NCBI RefSeq assembly: GCF_029892685.1
Contig: NZ_JARXVD010000018.1
Location: 81,059-145,058 of the forward strand
From: Mycobacterium sp. OTB74
GTDB lineage: Bacteria > Actinomycetota > Actinomycetes > Mycobacteriales > Mycobacteriaceae
Direction: 5' to 3'
DNA length: 64,000 nucleotides
The notes under the pieces were generated by a model. It was not told the origin of the DNA. It searched no databases and saw only the letters and a list, made by a program, of their open reading frames with translations. Shown piece after piece: positions 34,521 to 46,186 of this stretch. Both the position numbers and the translations under genes were made by a program. How positions within the stretch are numbered: position 1 is the first letter of the stretch; the number at the start of each line of letters is the position of its first letter.

Positions 34521-37255
34521 GTGACGGCCGATGCAGGTGCGGAGCGGCGCCGAGTCGAGGGGTTCGGCCGATTGGATCTCGGCCTTCGCCAAGCCAGTGA
34601 GTGGTACCTGTGGGGGCCGTACCTGAGCGAACGGCAATGGGGCACAGTCCGAGAGGACTACAGCGCAGACGGTGACGCGTGGGACTACTTGCCACATGAT
34701 CAAGCGCGTTCGCGCGCATATCGGTGGGGCGAGGATGGGCTGGCCGGGTTCTGCGATATCGAGCAACGGCTGTGCTTGGCGCTGGCGTTGTGGAACGGTC
34801 GGGACCCGATCCTCAAAGAACGCGCGTTCGGGCTGACCGGCACCGAAGCCAACCACGGCGAGGACGTCAAAGAGTACTGGTGGAACCTCGACGCTGTGCC
34901 CAGCCACGCGTGGAATTCCTGGCGTTACCACTACCCGCAGGGGGAATTCCCGTATCTCGATCTGCTGCAAGAGAATAGGCGGCGAAGCCGGACCGACCCG
35001 GAATACGAGTTGCTCGACACCGGTGTGTTCGATGACGACCGGTACTGGGTGGTCGACGTCCGGTACGCCAAGGCGTCGCCGACCGATGTGCTGATGACGG
35101 TCGCGGTGACCAACGCCGGGCCACAGACCGAACAGCTGCATGTGCTGCCCACACTGTGGTACCGCAACACCTGGTCCTGGGAGGTGAACCAGAGCCCGCC
35201 AAGGTTGGCCGCCCGCGATGACGGCACCGTCGCCGTCGAGCATCCGTTCCTCGGCGCCCTCGAATTGCTGTGCGGGCCTGGACCGGACAGCCGTCTGCCG
35301 GAGCTGTTGTTCTGCGACAACGAGACGAACATCCGGCGGCTGTTCGGTGCAGCGTCTGGCCCGCAATGGCCTAAGGACGGCATCAACGACCACGTTGTCG
35401 CGGGTGCCGCCACCGTGAACCCGCAACGGTTGGGCACAAAATGTGCGGCGTGGTACCGGCTCGACGTGCCCGCCGGCGGGACGGTCGAGTTGCGGTTGCG
35501 GTTGCGTCCGGCGACGCCTGCGGTGAATTCGTCGGCTGCGCTCGGTACGGACTTCACTCAGGTCTGTGCCCAGCGCCGTGCCGAGGCCGACGAGTTCTAC
35601 GCCGAAATCACTCCTACCGCAGCGTCTTCCGACGAAGCGTCAGTGATGCGCCAGGCCTTCGCGGGTATGCTGTGGAGCAAGCAGTTCTACTACTACGACG
35701 TGACCCGCTGGCTCGACGGCGATCCAGCCCAGCCGTCGCCACCGCCGCAGCGCCGCGCCGGTAGGAACTCCCGATGGCGCAATTTCGAAGCATTCGATGT
35801 CATGTCGATGCCGGACACCTGGGAGTATCCATGGTTCGCTGCATGGGATTTGGCGTTTCACTGCGTCGCGCTGGTGCACGTCGACCCGGCGTTCGCCAAA
35901 TACCAACTATCGCTGTTGTGCCGGGAATGGTTCCAGCATCCCAACGGTGCGTTACCTGCTTACGAATGGGACTTCGGAGACGTCAACCCGCCGGTGCAGG
36001 CGTGGGCCGCTCTTGAGGTGTTCGCCATCGACGGTGGGCGTGACTTCGATTTCCTCAGCCGCGTCTTTGACAAACTCCTGGTGAACTTCACCTGGTGGGT
36101 GAATCGCGAAGACGCCAATGGATCCAACCTCTTCGAGGGCGGGTTCATGGGGCTGGACAACATCGGCCCGATCGACCGGTCCCACCTGCCGGTACATGGA
36201 GTCCTCGAACAGTCCGACGCCACCGGTTGGATGGCAACCTACGCGCTGTCCATGGCGACCATCGCGGCAATCTTGCACGGGTCCGGTCACCGGCCGGCGC
36301 TGGACCTGGTCCAGAAGTTTCTCGAGCACTTCGCCGGCATTTCCGAAGCCCTTGAAACACTGGGTCTTTGGGATGAGAAAGATGGATTGTTCTACGACCG
36401 TCTGTTGCTGGGTGACGGCAGCGCGGTGTCGGTCCGGGTTCGGTCCATGGTGGCGATGATCCCTCCGCTGGCGGCAGCGGTTGTTAATGAAGAGGTCATT
36501 GACCGGACGCTTGTGACTGACAAGATGTTCGCTGATTATCTGCGACGCCACGGGCTGGGAGGGACCAAGGAGATGGCCGACGCCGGGATCCTGCGGGGGA
36601 CACCTGGGTGTCGGCGGCTCTTGGTCGGTGTGACCGGTGTGGACAAGGTGCGGCGGTTGTGCGCGACCCTGTTCGACCCCACAGAATTCCTGTCGCCGCA
36701 TGGGCTGCGTTCGCTGTCCGCCTACCACCGGCCCCATCCGTACGTGCTGGATGTCGCCGGCGTGCGGGCCGGGGTGGACTACGAACCGGCCGAATCGACC
36801 ACTACGATGTTCGGCGGCAACTCCAATTGGCGTGGCCCAGTGTGGTTTCCGCTCAACTACCTGGTGGCAGCCACCCTGGAGCGCTATCACGAATTCTTTG
36901 GCGACGATTTCACCGTCGAGTATCCGACTGGATCGGGGACCGAAGTCACGCTGGATGTCGTCGCAGACGATCTGTGGGCGCGGCTGGTATCGCTGTTCCT
37001 GCGCGACGGTAACGGCCGGCGTCCGTGCTTCGGCGGAACCGAACGCATGCAGACCGACCCGCGCTGGCGGGACAACCTGTTGTTCCACGAGTACTTCCAC
37101 GGCGACAACGGCTCCGGCCTCGGGGCATCCCATCAGACCGGTTGGACCGGTTTGGTGGCCGACGTAATCCGGCGCCGGCACCGCGCCTATCCGTCGGTAT
37201 CGGCCGTCATCGGGCGGCTGGCACAACCGATCGAGCAAGGGGAAGAACAGATTCC

Positions 37256-37259
<4 letters not shown>
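34521..37259 (+). CDS. GH63-like glucosidase (MGH1-type hydrolase)
   Basis: 912 aa, no signal peptide. The N-terminal half is a beta-sandwich-like region. The C-terminal half is an (alpha/alpha)6 barrel with YEWDFGDVNPPVQAWAALEV, GGNSNWRGPVWFPLNYLV and a final HQTGWTGLVADVIRR, as in GH63 and bacterial processing-glucosidase-like enzymes. It should release glucose from alpha-glucans or short glucosides in the cytoplasm. GTG start with GGAGGTG upstream. The stop overlaps the glgX ATG (ATGA), so it works with a debranching enzyme on glycogen or maltooligosaccharides. Confidence 0.85.
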
Positions 37260-39364
<2,105 letters not shown>

Positions 39365-39380
39365 CCAGTGCCGCGGTGGG

Positions 39381-40463
39381 CTAACCGGCCGCGGTGCCGA
39401 ACAGCAGGCCCAGCAGATAGGTGACCGTCGCGGCACCGTAGCCGATCACCAACTGGCGCAACGCACGTCGTAGCGGTGGGCCACCGGACAGCAGGCCCAC
39501 GATCAGCCCGGTCGACAGTAGTGCGATCCCCACGAGCACTGCGGAGGTCACCACCGCGACTAACCCAGTGGCCCCAAATAGGTAGGGCAACACCGGAATC
39601 AGCGCACCGGATGCGAAGAACAGGAAACTCGACACGGCGGCCCGCCATCCGGTTCCCACGGCTTCGTGCTTCGCGGTGGCGGCCTCGCCGAGTGGTGCCT
39701 CCCCGACGGTCCCGGATTGAAGATTGGCGAACACCTCGGCGGCCCGGTCGGCGGCATCTTGCGGGGTCATGCCGCGGGCGCGATATACAAGCTCGAGTTC
39801 GTTGGCGTCGACGTCGAGCGCCTGCACTGCGGTACCGGCCGCTGCACTGGGGGTCGACGCCTCCAAGAGCTCGAGCTGAGAGTTGACCGAGACGTACTCA
39901 CCGGCACCCATGGACAGTGCGCCGGCGATCAATCCGGCCAGCCCGGTGGCCAGAATCGTCTGATTGGAAACGCCCGTGGCACTGATTCCGAGAACCAGTG
40001 CCAGGTTGCTGACCAGTCCGTCATTCGCACCGAACACGGCGGCGCGGAAGCTGCCCGACAGCTGGTCGCGACCCCGGCTGGCGAGCGCACGGACCACCTC
40101 CATGTGGATGCGCTCGTCGGCCGCCATGGTGGGCGTGGCGTCGACATCACTCTCATAGGCCGAACGGGCTTCGGCACGCTGTGCCAGGGCCAGCGTGAAG
40201 ACCGAACCGAGGTGCCGGGCCATGAAACCCAATGCGCGGGTGCGAATGTCGGGGCGCCGGGGCGTCCCCACCTGATCGCCGAGCAAGGTCAGCCAATGCT
40301 GCTCATGTCTGCCTTCGGCGGCTGCCAACTCCAGCAGGATTTCGCGCTCGGTGCCCTGCCGCCGCTGCGCGAGATCCCGGTAGACGGCTGCCTCGGCGCG
40401 CTCATTGGCGAGGTACTGTCGCCACCGCCGCAGCTGCGACGCGGTGGGCTGCGGAGCCGCCAT
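39381..40463 (-). CDS. Ferritin-like/VIT1 fusion membrane iron-manganese transporter (MbfA-like)
   Basis: 360 aa. Residues about 1-140 form a rubrerythrin/ferritin-like four-helix region with Glu and His in ERAEAAVYRDLA, EGRHEQHWLTLL and ADERIHMEVV. The rest is a VIT1/CCC1 transporter domain with VFGANDGLVSNLALVLGIS, SMGAGEYVSVNSQLELLE and two C-terminal membrane spans. Such fusions export ferrous iron under iron or acid stress in other bacteria. The minus-strand gene follows msrB by 15 bp, so it may be read from the aftC-msrB message. Converges on glgX. Confidence 0.87.
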   Translation of the reverse strand: MAAPQPTASQLRRWRQYLANERAEAAVYRDLAQRRQGTEREILLELAAAEGRHEQHWLTLLGDQVGTPRRPDIRTRALGFMARHLGSVFTLALAQRAEARSAYESDVDATPTMAADERIHMEVVRALASRGRDQLSGSFRAAVFGANDGLVSNLALVLGISATGVSNQTILATGLAGLIAGALSMGAGEYVSVNSQLELLEASTPSAAAGTAVQALDVDANELELVYRARGMTPQDAADRAAEVFANLQSGTVGEAPLGEAATAKHEAVGTGWRAAVSSFLFFASGALIPVLPYLFGATGLVAVVTSAVLVGIALLSTGLIVGLLSGGPPLRRALRQLVIGYGAATVTYLLGLLFGTAAG

Positions 40464-40478
40464 TTCGGAAGCGCTCTC

Positions 40479-40895
40479 TCAGCTCTCGGTCGGCACCAGG
40501 CGCAGTGAGATCGAGTTGATGCAGTAGCGCTGATCGGTCGGGGTGGGGTAGCCCTCGCCCTCGAAGACATGTCCGAGGTGGCTGTGGCAGTTGGCGCACA
40601 GCACCTCGACCCGGCGCATACCCAGGCTGTTGTCGACCCGCAGGATCACCGCGTCCGAATCGGCCGGGTCGAAGAATGACGGCCAGCCGCAATGGGATTC
40701 GAATTTCTCGGTGCTGCGGAACAGTTCGGCGCCGCACGCCCGGCACTGATAGACGCCTTCGGTCTTGGTGTCGGTGTACTCGCCGGTGAACGGCCGCTCG
40801 GTGCCGGCTTGGCGCAGCACATGGAATTCTTCGGGACTCAGCTTCGCGTGCCACTGGTCGTCGCTGAGTTCGACTTTGGGTGGCGGGATGCTCAT
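40479..40895 (-). CDS. msrB: Peptide-methionine (R)-S-oxide reductase
   Basis: 138 aa. It reduces methionine-R-sulfoxide in oxidised proteins. Structural zinc is held by CRAC (51, 54) and CANC (100, 103); the catalytic cysteine is Cys125 in QRYCINSISL. The length and the GWPSFF motif are typical. Its start overlaps the end of aftC by 4 bp, an arrangement conserved with Rv2674-Rv2673. It is expected to be cytosolic, as no export signal is present. Confidence 0.96.
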   Translation of the reverse strand: MSIPPPKVELSDDQWHAKLSPEEFHVLRQAGTERPFTGEYTDTKTEGVYQCRACGAELFRSTEKFESHCGWPSFFDPADSDAVILRVDNSLGMRRVEVLCANCHSHLGHVFEGEGYPTPTDQRYCINSISLRLVPTES

Positions 40896-42166
40896 GAGGC
40901 CAGGTTAGCGTCAGGCCGGTCATCAGACAGCCATAGTGGGTCGATGCCCTGATCCAGGCGACCGTCCTTCTTGGCGTCGAGATAGCGGTAGTACAGCGCG
41001 CAGAACACCACGATGAGCATCAGGGACCAGCCGTAGGTGATCTTGGCGTACTCCAGGAATCGGCCTGTGGTGGGCCAGCGCCACATCAGATAGCGGTCCA
41101 TGGTGAGGAAGCCGTACACGCCGAGCCAGGCCGGCCAGTTGCGGATCACCGACCGCGGCAGCACCACCGTCATCAGGAATGGGAACAGCATCATGGAGTA
41201 GTAGCCCTGGGCCAGCGACAGCACGAGCCACGAGGTGATCAGCAGCACGCCCGAGGAGGTCAGCATCCAGAACAGCTGGTCGCGCTCGCGGTAGTAGCGG
41301 TACAGCAGCCATAGGCTGGCCGCCGCAAGCATCACGAATGCGACCCGCAGCGCCATGATGAGCCACATGGGTAGCCCGTAATAGATTCCGTTGCCCAGGA
41401 TGGCGGAGTTGAAGTAGTCGCGGGTCTGCATGATGTACGGCAGCGTGTTGCGCACGAAGCCCGTGGGGTCCGCCGAAAGCGGCCAGGCCACGGCGTTGAA
41501 CACGATGGGCACCGCGAACGCCGTCACCAACGCCCGCCACTGTCGGTTCAGCAGCGGCAGCAGCAGTAGTACGCCCAGCAGCGGCTTGACCACCAGCGTC
41601 AGCCCGATGGCGGCACCGGCCAGCCACTGGTGGCTCTGCTTGCCGTCCAGCAGCCAGCGGAAGAACAGCACCTCGGCCAGCAGGATGCAGCCGTTGACAT
41701 TGGTGAAAACCAGTGTGTTGGTGACCGATTCGGTGCAGAACATGGCCAATAGCAGGGCCGGCAGCGCCACCGAGGTCAGCGAGAACTTGAACAGCCGTAC
41801 CAGAAGGCAGGCGGCGATGATGATGGCCACCGTGTTGAACGCCACAAACCAGAATCGCGAAGCAAACTCCGGCAGATAGCCGAACGGAGCCAGCAACAGT
41901 GTGCCGCCCGGCGGGTACAGGTAGTGCGGGTCGACGTAGTTGAAGTGCTCGTTGTAGATGGCCCAGTGCCGCCGGAAGTTCGACACCGCGCGGTACACGG
42001 GGCCGAAGTCGTCGGTGATGTAGCCGTTGGTGGTCAGCACGTAGCTGCGATGGAAGATCGCCATGATCGCCAGCGGCCACAGGGCGGACCGCACCACATC
42101 AGAGGTGCTGGGTGCCGAGGTACGGGGGCTGAAGACGCTCAGAAGCGAAGCGGGGCGCGTCACCAC
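40892..42166 (-). CDS. aftC: Arabinofuranosyltransferase AftC
   Basis: 424 aa polytopic GT-C protein with about ten membrane spans. It adds alpha-1,3-arabinofuranose branches to arabinogalactan and lipoarabinomannan from decaprenyl-phospho-arabinose. The acidic loop after the first span, TTNGYITDDFGPVYRA, carries the Asp pair typical of GT-C catalysis, and VDPHYLYPPGGTLLLAP follows. GTG-GTG-ACG opens the gene. Third of four minus-strand genes (RibD-like, TAP-like lipoprotein, aftC, msrB). Assignment rests on gene order as well as family pattern. Confidence 0.9.
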   Translation of the reverse strand: MVTRPASLLSVFSPRTSAPSTSDVVRSALWPLAIMAIFHRSYVLTTNGYITDDFGPVYRAVSNFRRHWAIYNEHFNYVDPHYLYPPGGTLLLAPFGYLPEFASRFWFVAFNTVAIIIAACLLVRLFKFSLTSVALPALLLAMFCTESVTNTLVFTNVNGCILLAEVLFFRWLLDGKQSHQWLAGAAIGLTLVVKPLLGVLLLLPLLNRQWRALVTAFAVPIVFNAVAWPLSADPTGFVRNTLPYIMQTRDYFNSAILGNGIYYGLPMWLIMALRVAFVMLAAASLWLLYRYYRERDQLFWMLTSSGVLLITSWLVLSLAQGYYSMMLFPFLMTVVLPRSVIRNWPAWLGVYGFLTMDRYLMWRWPTTGRFLEYAKITYGWSLMLIVVFCALYYRYLDAKKDGRLDQGIDPLWLSDDRPDANLAS

Positions 42167-42198
42167 CGAACCCTATAACGAGGGGTCATACCGACAAG

Positions 42199-43764
42199 CT
42201 AGGCCGGGCAGTATGTGTCTGTGTCAGGAAGTTTGCCGCTGTTCAGATATGCCTGAACCGGCGGCAGCGCGCACGGCGTGTAGACGATGGCGCCGTGGCC
42301 GGTGCCCTGCCACATCACCCGTCGACTGTTGGTGCCGGCATTGATCGCCATCGCAGAGACCGCCGCGACTCCCTCGTTGCCCACGATGGGGTCGTTCTGT
42401 ACGCCGAGCAGCAGGATCGGCACCTTCAGTTGCTTGGGCGCCGGTGGTGTCGGGCTGTTCGGCCAGCTGAGGCATTTGGCCAGGCTCAGTGCGCCGGTGT
42501 TGCCGAACTGCGGATACAACTTCGGCCAGGCGACCACGAGCTCGCGCACCCGGTCCGGGGTGGGCCGGTTCAAGGAGTCGTTGCAGACGTTGACGAACTG
42601 TCCGTCGGTTTGGCGCATTGCGGCCGCGGCGTCGCTCAATGCGGTCAACGCGGTGGCGTCGCCGCCGCGGGCGGCTGCGAGTGCGTCACCCAGTGCGGCG
42701 TTGCCGGCCGGACCGGTGCCGCGCGGGTAGCCCAGTGCGGTGGTGATGGCTCCGGTCAGCTGGGAGGTGGACGTCCCGCCGGCACCCCGGCCCGCTCGGG
42801 TCTCGGCGAGCATGCCGTCGACGGCGCCCTTGGGGTCCGGACCCAGCGGGCAGTTGGTTGCCACGCACTGTGCGGCGAAGGCGTCCAGTGCAGCCTGCTC
42901 GCCCTTGACCCGCTGCTCGGCTGTGGCCTCGGCGGTAATGCCAAGGGGCAACGGCGAATCGAGAACCAGCCGGGAAACCTTCGTCGGGTGCGAGGAGGCG
43001 TAGGCCAGCGCAACCTGCGCGCCGTTGCCGATCCCGAGCACCGCCAACGTCGGGACGTCCCAGGTGCTGCGCAGCCGCTCCAGATCGTCGGCACTGTGGG
43101 CGTTGTCGTAGTCCGACGATGCCGGGGCGATGGTGTCGGTGCAACTGGTGGTGGCCGACTGGGCGACCGCGGCCAGATTGGCCACCGGGTCGTCGCCGGA
43201 CTGGAACTGGGCCTGGTCCAGCATGTCCTGGCGATCGTTGACGTCACGGCAGTTGATCGGTGACGACATGCCCATTCCGCGCCGGTCGACGGCAACCACC
43301 GGGTGCACCTTGAGCACGTCGGTGCCCGAATGGGTCAGCCACACGGGCAACTGCCGCGACGACGGCAGGTCGGTGCCGGTGGTCATGACGATGGGGCCGG
43401 CGTCCTGCGGGGTGCTGTCGAGGCGGGCCCGTACCACGCCCATGTTGACCGTGCCGGCCGCACCGTTGAGCGCGTCGAGGTCGGCGTCGTAGGTGGCGCA
43501 GTCCAGCTTGACGCCGGGCGCCGGCGGTGTGGCCGCGTCACCGAACACCTGCGCCGTGCAGTCGTGCCAGGTCAGGTCCTTCTTGGGGGCTGCGATCGGC
43601 GGCGGTCCCTCGGGTGCCTTGGTCGTCGTGACAGCACCCTGCGGGTGTGCCCCGGAGTTGGTGGCATAGCGGGGATTGGCGGCCAGCACGGGAGCGCACC
43701 CCGCCACGACAGTCGACAGCACCACGGTTGACACGCTCAAGGCCGGGAGCAGCTGACGACGCAT
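42199..43764 (-). CDS. TAP-like exported lipoprotein hydrolase (Rv2672 type)
   Basis: 521 aa. The N-terminus is a lipoprotein signal peptide with lipobox VVAGC (lipidated Cys about residue 23), so the protein is held on the outer face of the membrane. The body is a tripeptidyl-aminopeptidase-like alpha/beta hydrolase (VVAVDRRGMGMSSPINC, a C-terminal TAP domain with GTGHGAIVYTPCALP). The expected nucleophile elbow G-x-S-x-G reads GIGNG at about 244-248, with Gly where the Ser should be. It may be inactive or use another residue. Three in-frame upstream codons (GTG GTG ACC) leave the start slightly open. Confidence 0.85.
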   Translation of the reverse strand: MRRQLLPALSVSTVVLSTVVAGCAPVLAANPRYATNSGAHPQGAVTTTKAPEGPPPIAAPKKDLTWHDCTAQVFGDAATPPAPGVKLDCATYDADLDALNGAAGTVNMGVVRARLDSTPQDAGPIVMTTGTDLPSSRQLPVWLTHSGTDVLKVHPVVAVDRRGMGMSSPINCRDVNDRQDMLDQAQFQSGDDPVANLAAVAQSATTSCTDTIAPASSDYDNAHSADDLERLRSTWDVPTLAVLGIGNGAQVALAYASSHPTKVSRLVLDSPLPLGITAEATAEQRVKGEQAALDAFAAQCVATNCPLGPDPKGAVDGMLAETRAGRGAGGTSTSQLTGAITTALGYPRGTGPAGNAALGDALAAARGGDATALTALSDAAAAMRQTDGQFVNVCNDSLNRPTPDRVRELVVAWPKLYPQFGNTGALSLAKCLSWPNSPTPPAPKQLKVPILLLGVQNDPIVGNEGVAAVSAMAINAGTNSRRVMWQGTGHGAIVYTPCALPPVQAYLNSGKLPDTDTYCPA

Positions 43765-43791
43765 GGTCACCACAGTAGCGATCGCGGGTCG

Positions 43792-44580
43792 TCAGCCCGT
43801 CGAGCGGACGTAGCGCGTGTACAGGTAGCCCTGGTCGTCGGTGAGGACGTGGCTGCGGCTCAGCCGGGTGTGCGCCTCCCCGGAACCGGTGGCGATTCGC
43901 CGGGCCCGGCCGCCGACCAGAACGGGCGCGATCGTCACGCACATCTCGTCGATCAGATCGTCCTCGATCAGCATGCTCAGCAGCGACGGTCCGCCCTCGG
44001 TCAGCACCCGCAACAGTCCACGTTCGGCGAAGACGCGCAGCATCGCGTGCGGGTCGACCCGGTAGGAGGCGGTGTCCGAGGCGTCGATGACCTCGGCCAG
44101 CCCGGCGAACCGGCGGCAGGTGTCCTCGATGTTGTCGCGGCAGGTCAGGATCAGTGGCTGGACCTCGGCGCGGGTGAACAGCTTCGCGTCGTGCGCAAAA
44201 TCCGCGGAGTGGGTGACCACCGCAATGGGCGGCACTTCGGCCTGGCCGCGATGCTGACGCAGCTGGCGCTGGGCGGCCGACATCTGGGCCCCGGAGTAGT
44301 TCTCGATGCGGACCGTGGCTGCGCCGACCAGGATGACGTCGGCCTCCTGGCGCATCAGGGCAAACAGCGCCCGATCGCCGGGGCCGGCCAGGCCGCCGGA
44401 GCGGCCGTCGTCGGTGGCACCGCCGTCCAGGCTGGAGATCATGTTTGCCCGGACCCAGGGTCTGCGCAGTTGGTCGGGGTAGGTGTACAGCGGGGCCAGC
44501 GCAGCGTCGTCGTCGCCGTCGAACGCCGCACCGACCGCGCTCAGCGCTGTGAGCTGCGTCGCAGCGTCAGGATCGGACAC
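43792..44580 (-). CDS. RibD C-terminal-like pyrimidine reductase (Rv2671 type)
   Basis: 262 aa. RibD/DHFR-like Rossmann reductase: PWVRANMISSLDGGATDDG, then DVILVGAATVRIENY for NADPH binding and LRVLTEGGPSLLSMLIEDDL with VLVGG near the end. The deaminase half of bifunctional RibD is absent, so this is the reductase domain alone. The M. tuberculosis homologue can substitute for dihydrofolate reductase when overproduced. GTG start; first gene of the four-gene operon that includes aftC. Divergent from zapE. Confidence 0.88.
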   Translation of the reverse strand: MSDPDAATQLTALSAVGAAFDGDDDAALAPLYTYPDQLRRPWVRANMISSLDGGATDDGRSGGLAGPGDRALFALMRQEADVILVGAATVRIENYSGAQMSAAQRQLRQHRGQAEVPPIAVVTHSADFAHDAKLFTRAEVQPLILTCRDNIEDTCRRFAGLAEVIDASDTASYRVDPHAMLRVFAERGLLRVLTEGGPSLLSMLIEDDLIDEMCVTIAPVLVGGRARRIATGSGEAHTRLSRSHVLTDDQGYLYTRYVRSTG

Positions 44581-44602
44581 GTGGATAATTCCAGCACGTC
44601 GC

Positions 44603-44608
44603 TATGGT
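44603..44608 (+). promoter_or_regulatory. -10 element of zapE
   Basis: TATGGT ends 6 bp before the ATG, the spacing of a leaderless mycobacterial promoter; only 34 bp separates the two divergent starts. Confidence 0.5.
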
Positions 44609-44614
44609 GCCTGC

Positions 44615-45658
44615 ATGCCTGGGGCCAGCGAAGTCGCACATCTGACCGATCGCCATCCGACTGTGACACCGGAACGGTTGATCGCAGAGCTTGTCCCGCC
44701 ACCGACATTCGCCGACGTCAGCTTCGATTCCTACCGACCTGATCCGGCTGAGCCGTCGCAGGCCGCCGCGGTGGTTTCGGCCCACACGTTCTGCCAGGAT
44801 GCGGGGCGTCGTCGGGCAGGCAAGAAGAAGCTGTTCGGTAAGCGCGAGGTGCTGCCCGGGGTGGGGATGTACCTCGACGGCGGCTTTGGTGTCGGCAAGA
44901 CCCACCTGTTGGCTTCGACGTACTACACGCTGACTGCGGCCGAAGCCGGACCGGCCGCGTTCGCGACCTTCGGTGAGCTGACCCAGCTGGCCGGGGTTTT
45001 CGGCTTCACCGAGTGCATCGACCTGTTGGCCGACTACGTGGTGGTCTGCATCGACGAGTTCGAGCTGGACGACCCAGGCAACACCACGCTGATCTCCCGG
45101 CTGCTGTCGGCGCTGGTCGAGCGGGGCGTGTCGATCGCGGCCACCTCGAACACGCTGCCCGAGCAGTTGGGTGAGGGCCGGTTCGCCGCGCAGGACTTCA
45201 TGCGTGAAATCAACACGCTGTCAAGCATTTTCACCACTGTTCGAGTGGAGGGGCCGGATTATCGCCAGCGGGCGCTGCCGTCCGCGCCGGTGCCGCCGTC
45301 GGACGACGAGGTGCGTAGTTGGGCGGTCGGCGTGCCCGGCGCCACGCTGGACGATTTCGACGCGTTGTGCGCGCATCTGGCCACCATGCACCCGTCGCGT
45401 TATCACGCGCTGATCGAGGGCGTGCAGGAAGTTTTCATCACCGGCGTGCACGTGGTGCACGATCAGAGCGTGGCACTGCGGCTGGTGTCGCTGATCGACC
45501 GGCTCTACGACGCGGGCATTCCGGTGGCGGCGTCGGGGGAGAAGATGAACACGGTGTTCAGCGACGAGATGTTGGCCGGCGGTTTCCGCAAGAAATATCT
45601 GCGGGCCACATCGCGGTTGCTGGCGCTGACCCACGAGGGCACTCAGCTACACGCCTAG
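44615..45658 (+). CDS. zapE: AFG1/ZapE-family cell division ATPase
   Basis: 347 aa. AAA+ ATPase of the AFG1 family, which in E. coli (ZapE) acts on FtsZ rings during stress. Walker A GGFGVGKTH is at about residues 89-97, Walker B is VVCIDEFEL, and a sensor segment AATSNTLPEQL follows. The C-terminal part carries the small AAA lid and ends THEGTQLHA. The ATG at PGASEV is taken because a -10 lies just upstream; the longer open frame runs through the divergent gene. Role in mycobacterial division is inferred. Confidence 0.88.
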   Translation: MPGASEVAHLTDRHPTVTPERLIAELVPPPTFADVSFDSYRPDPAEPSQAAAVVSAHTFCQDAGRRRAGKKKLFGKREVLPGVGMYLDGGFGVGKTHLLASTYYTLTAAEAGPAAFATFGELTQLAGVFGFTECIDLLADYVVVCIDEFELDDPGNTTLISRLLSALVERGVSIAATSNTLPEQLGEGRFAAQDFMREINTLSSIFTTVRVEGPDYRQRALPSAPVPPSDDEVRSWAVGVPGATLDDFDALCAHLATMHPSRYHALIEGVQEVFITGVHVVHDQSVALRLVSLIDRLYDAGIPVAASGEKMNTVFSDEMLAGGFRKKYLRATSRLLALTHEGTQLHA

Positions 45659-45664
45659 CGCGGC

Positions 45665-46186
45665 TCACGGCAGCGGGCGCACCATCACGTAGTCGTGTTC
45701 GACTCCCGACCCCAACCGGAAAGTCCTGGTACCGGCCACGACGAACCCGTGCTTGCCGTAAAACCGTTGGGCGCGTTGGTTTTCCTGGTTGACACCTAGC
45801 CACACGCAGCGGGCCTCCGCGCTGGCGTAATCAAGCGTCGCTGTCATCAGCGCGGTAGCAGCACCGGTGCCGTGGGCATCGGCCAGCACATAACACTTGG
45901 ACAGCTCCACCGCGGGCCGCAATGGGACCGCACCCGCAACGTCGTCGGGGACGCCGCGAATCAGCATGGTGTAACCCAGGATTCGTCCATTGACGGCGAC
46001 GAACACGGCACGCGCCGGGTCGTCGAGGTATTCGGCGAAGTGCTTTTCGGTCAGGTTGCCGGCAATGAAGTCGGCAATGTTCTCCGGTGTCGACGACGGT
46101 GGGCAGGCCAATGGGAAGGCCGCCGCCGCGACCGCGGCAAGCTCGGGTAGATCGTCGGCGTCGGCTCTGCGGATCTGAACCGGCAT
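45665..46186 (-). CDS. GNAT-family N-acetyltransferase (Rv2669 type)
   Basis: 173 aa. GNAT fold: IRRADADDLPELAAVAAAAF at the start, AVELSKCYVLADAHGTGAATALM as the acetyl-CoA loop (Q/RxxGxG/A variant HGTGAA), and NQENQRAQRFYGKHGF as the C-terminal motif B. The substrate is unknown. The ATG overlaps the stop of the upstream secreted-protein gene (ATGA), so the two are coupled. Converges on zapE with 6 bp between stops. Confidence 0.85.
   Translation of the reverse strand: MPVQIRRADADDLPELAAVAAAAFPLACPPSSTPENIADFIAGNLTEKHFAEYLDDPARAVFVAVNGRILGYTMLIRGVPDDVAGAVPLRPAVELSKCYVLADAHGTGAATALMTATLDYASAEARCVWLGVNQENQRAQRFYGKHGFVVAGTRTFRLGSGVEHDYVMVRPLP

Noticed and set aside
40923..42080. 385-codon minus-strand ORF overlapping aftC in another frame
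   Set aside because: Ala/His/Arg-rich shadow of the same strand; the aftC frame encodes the expected membrane helices.
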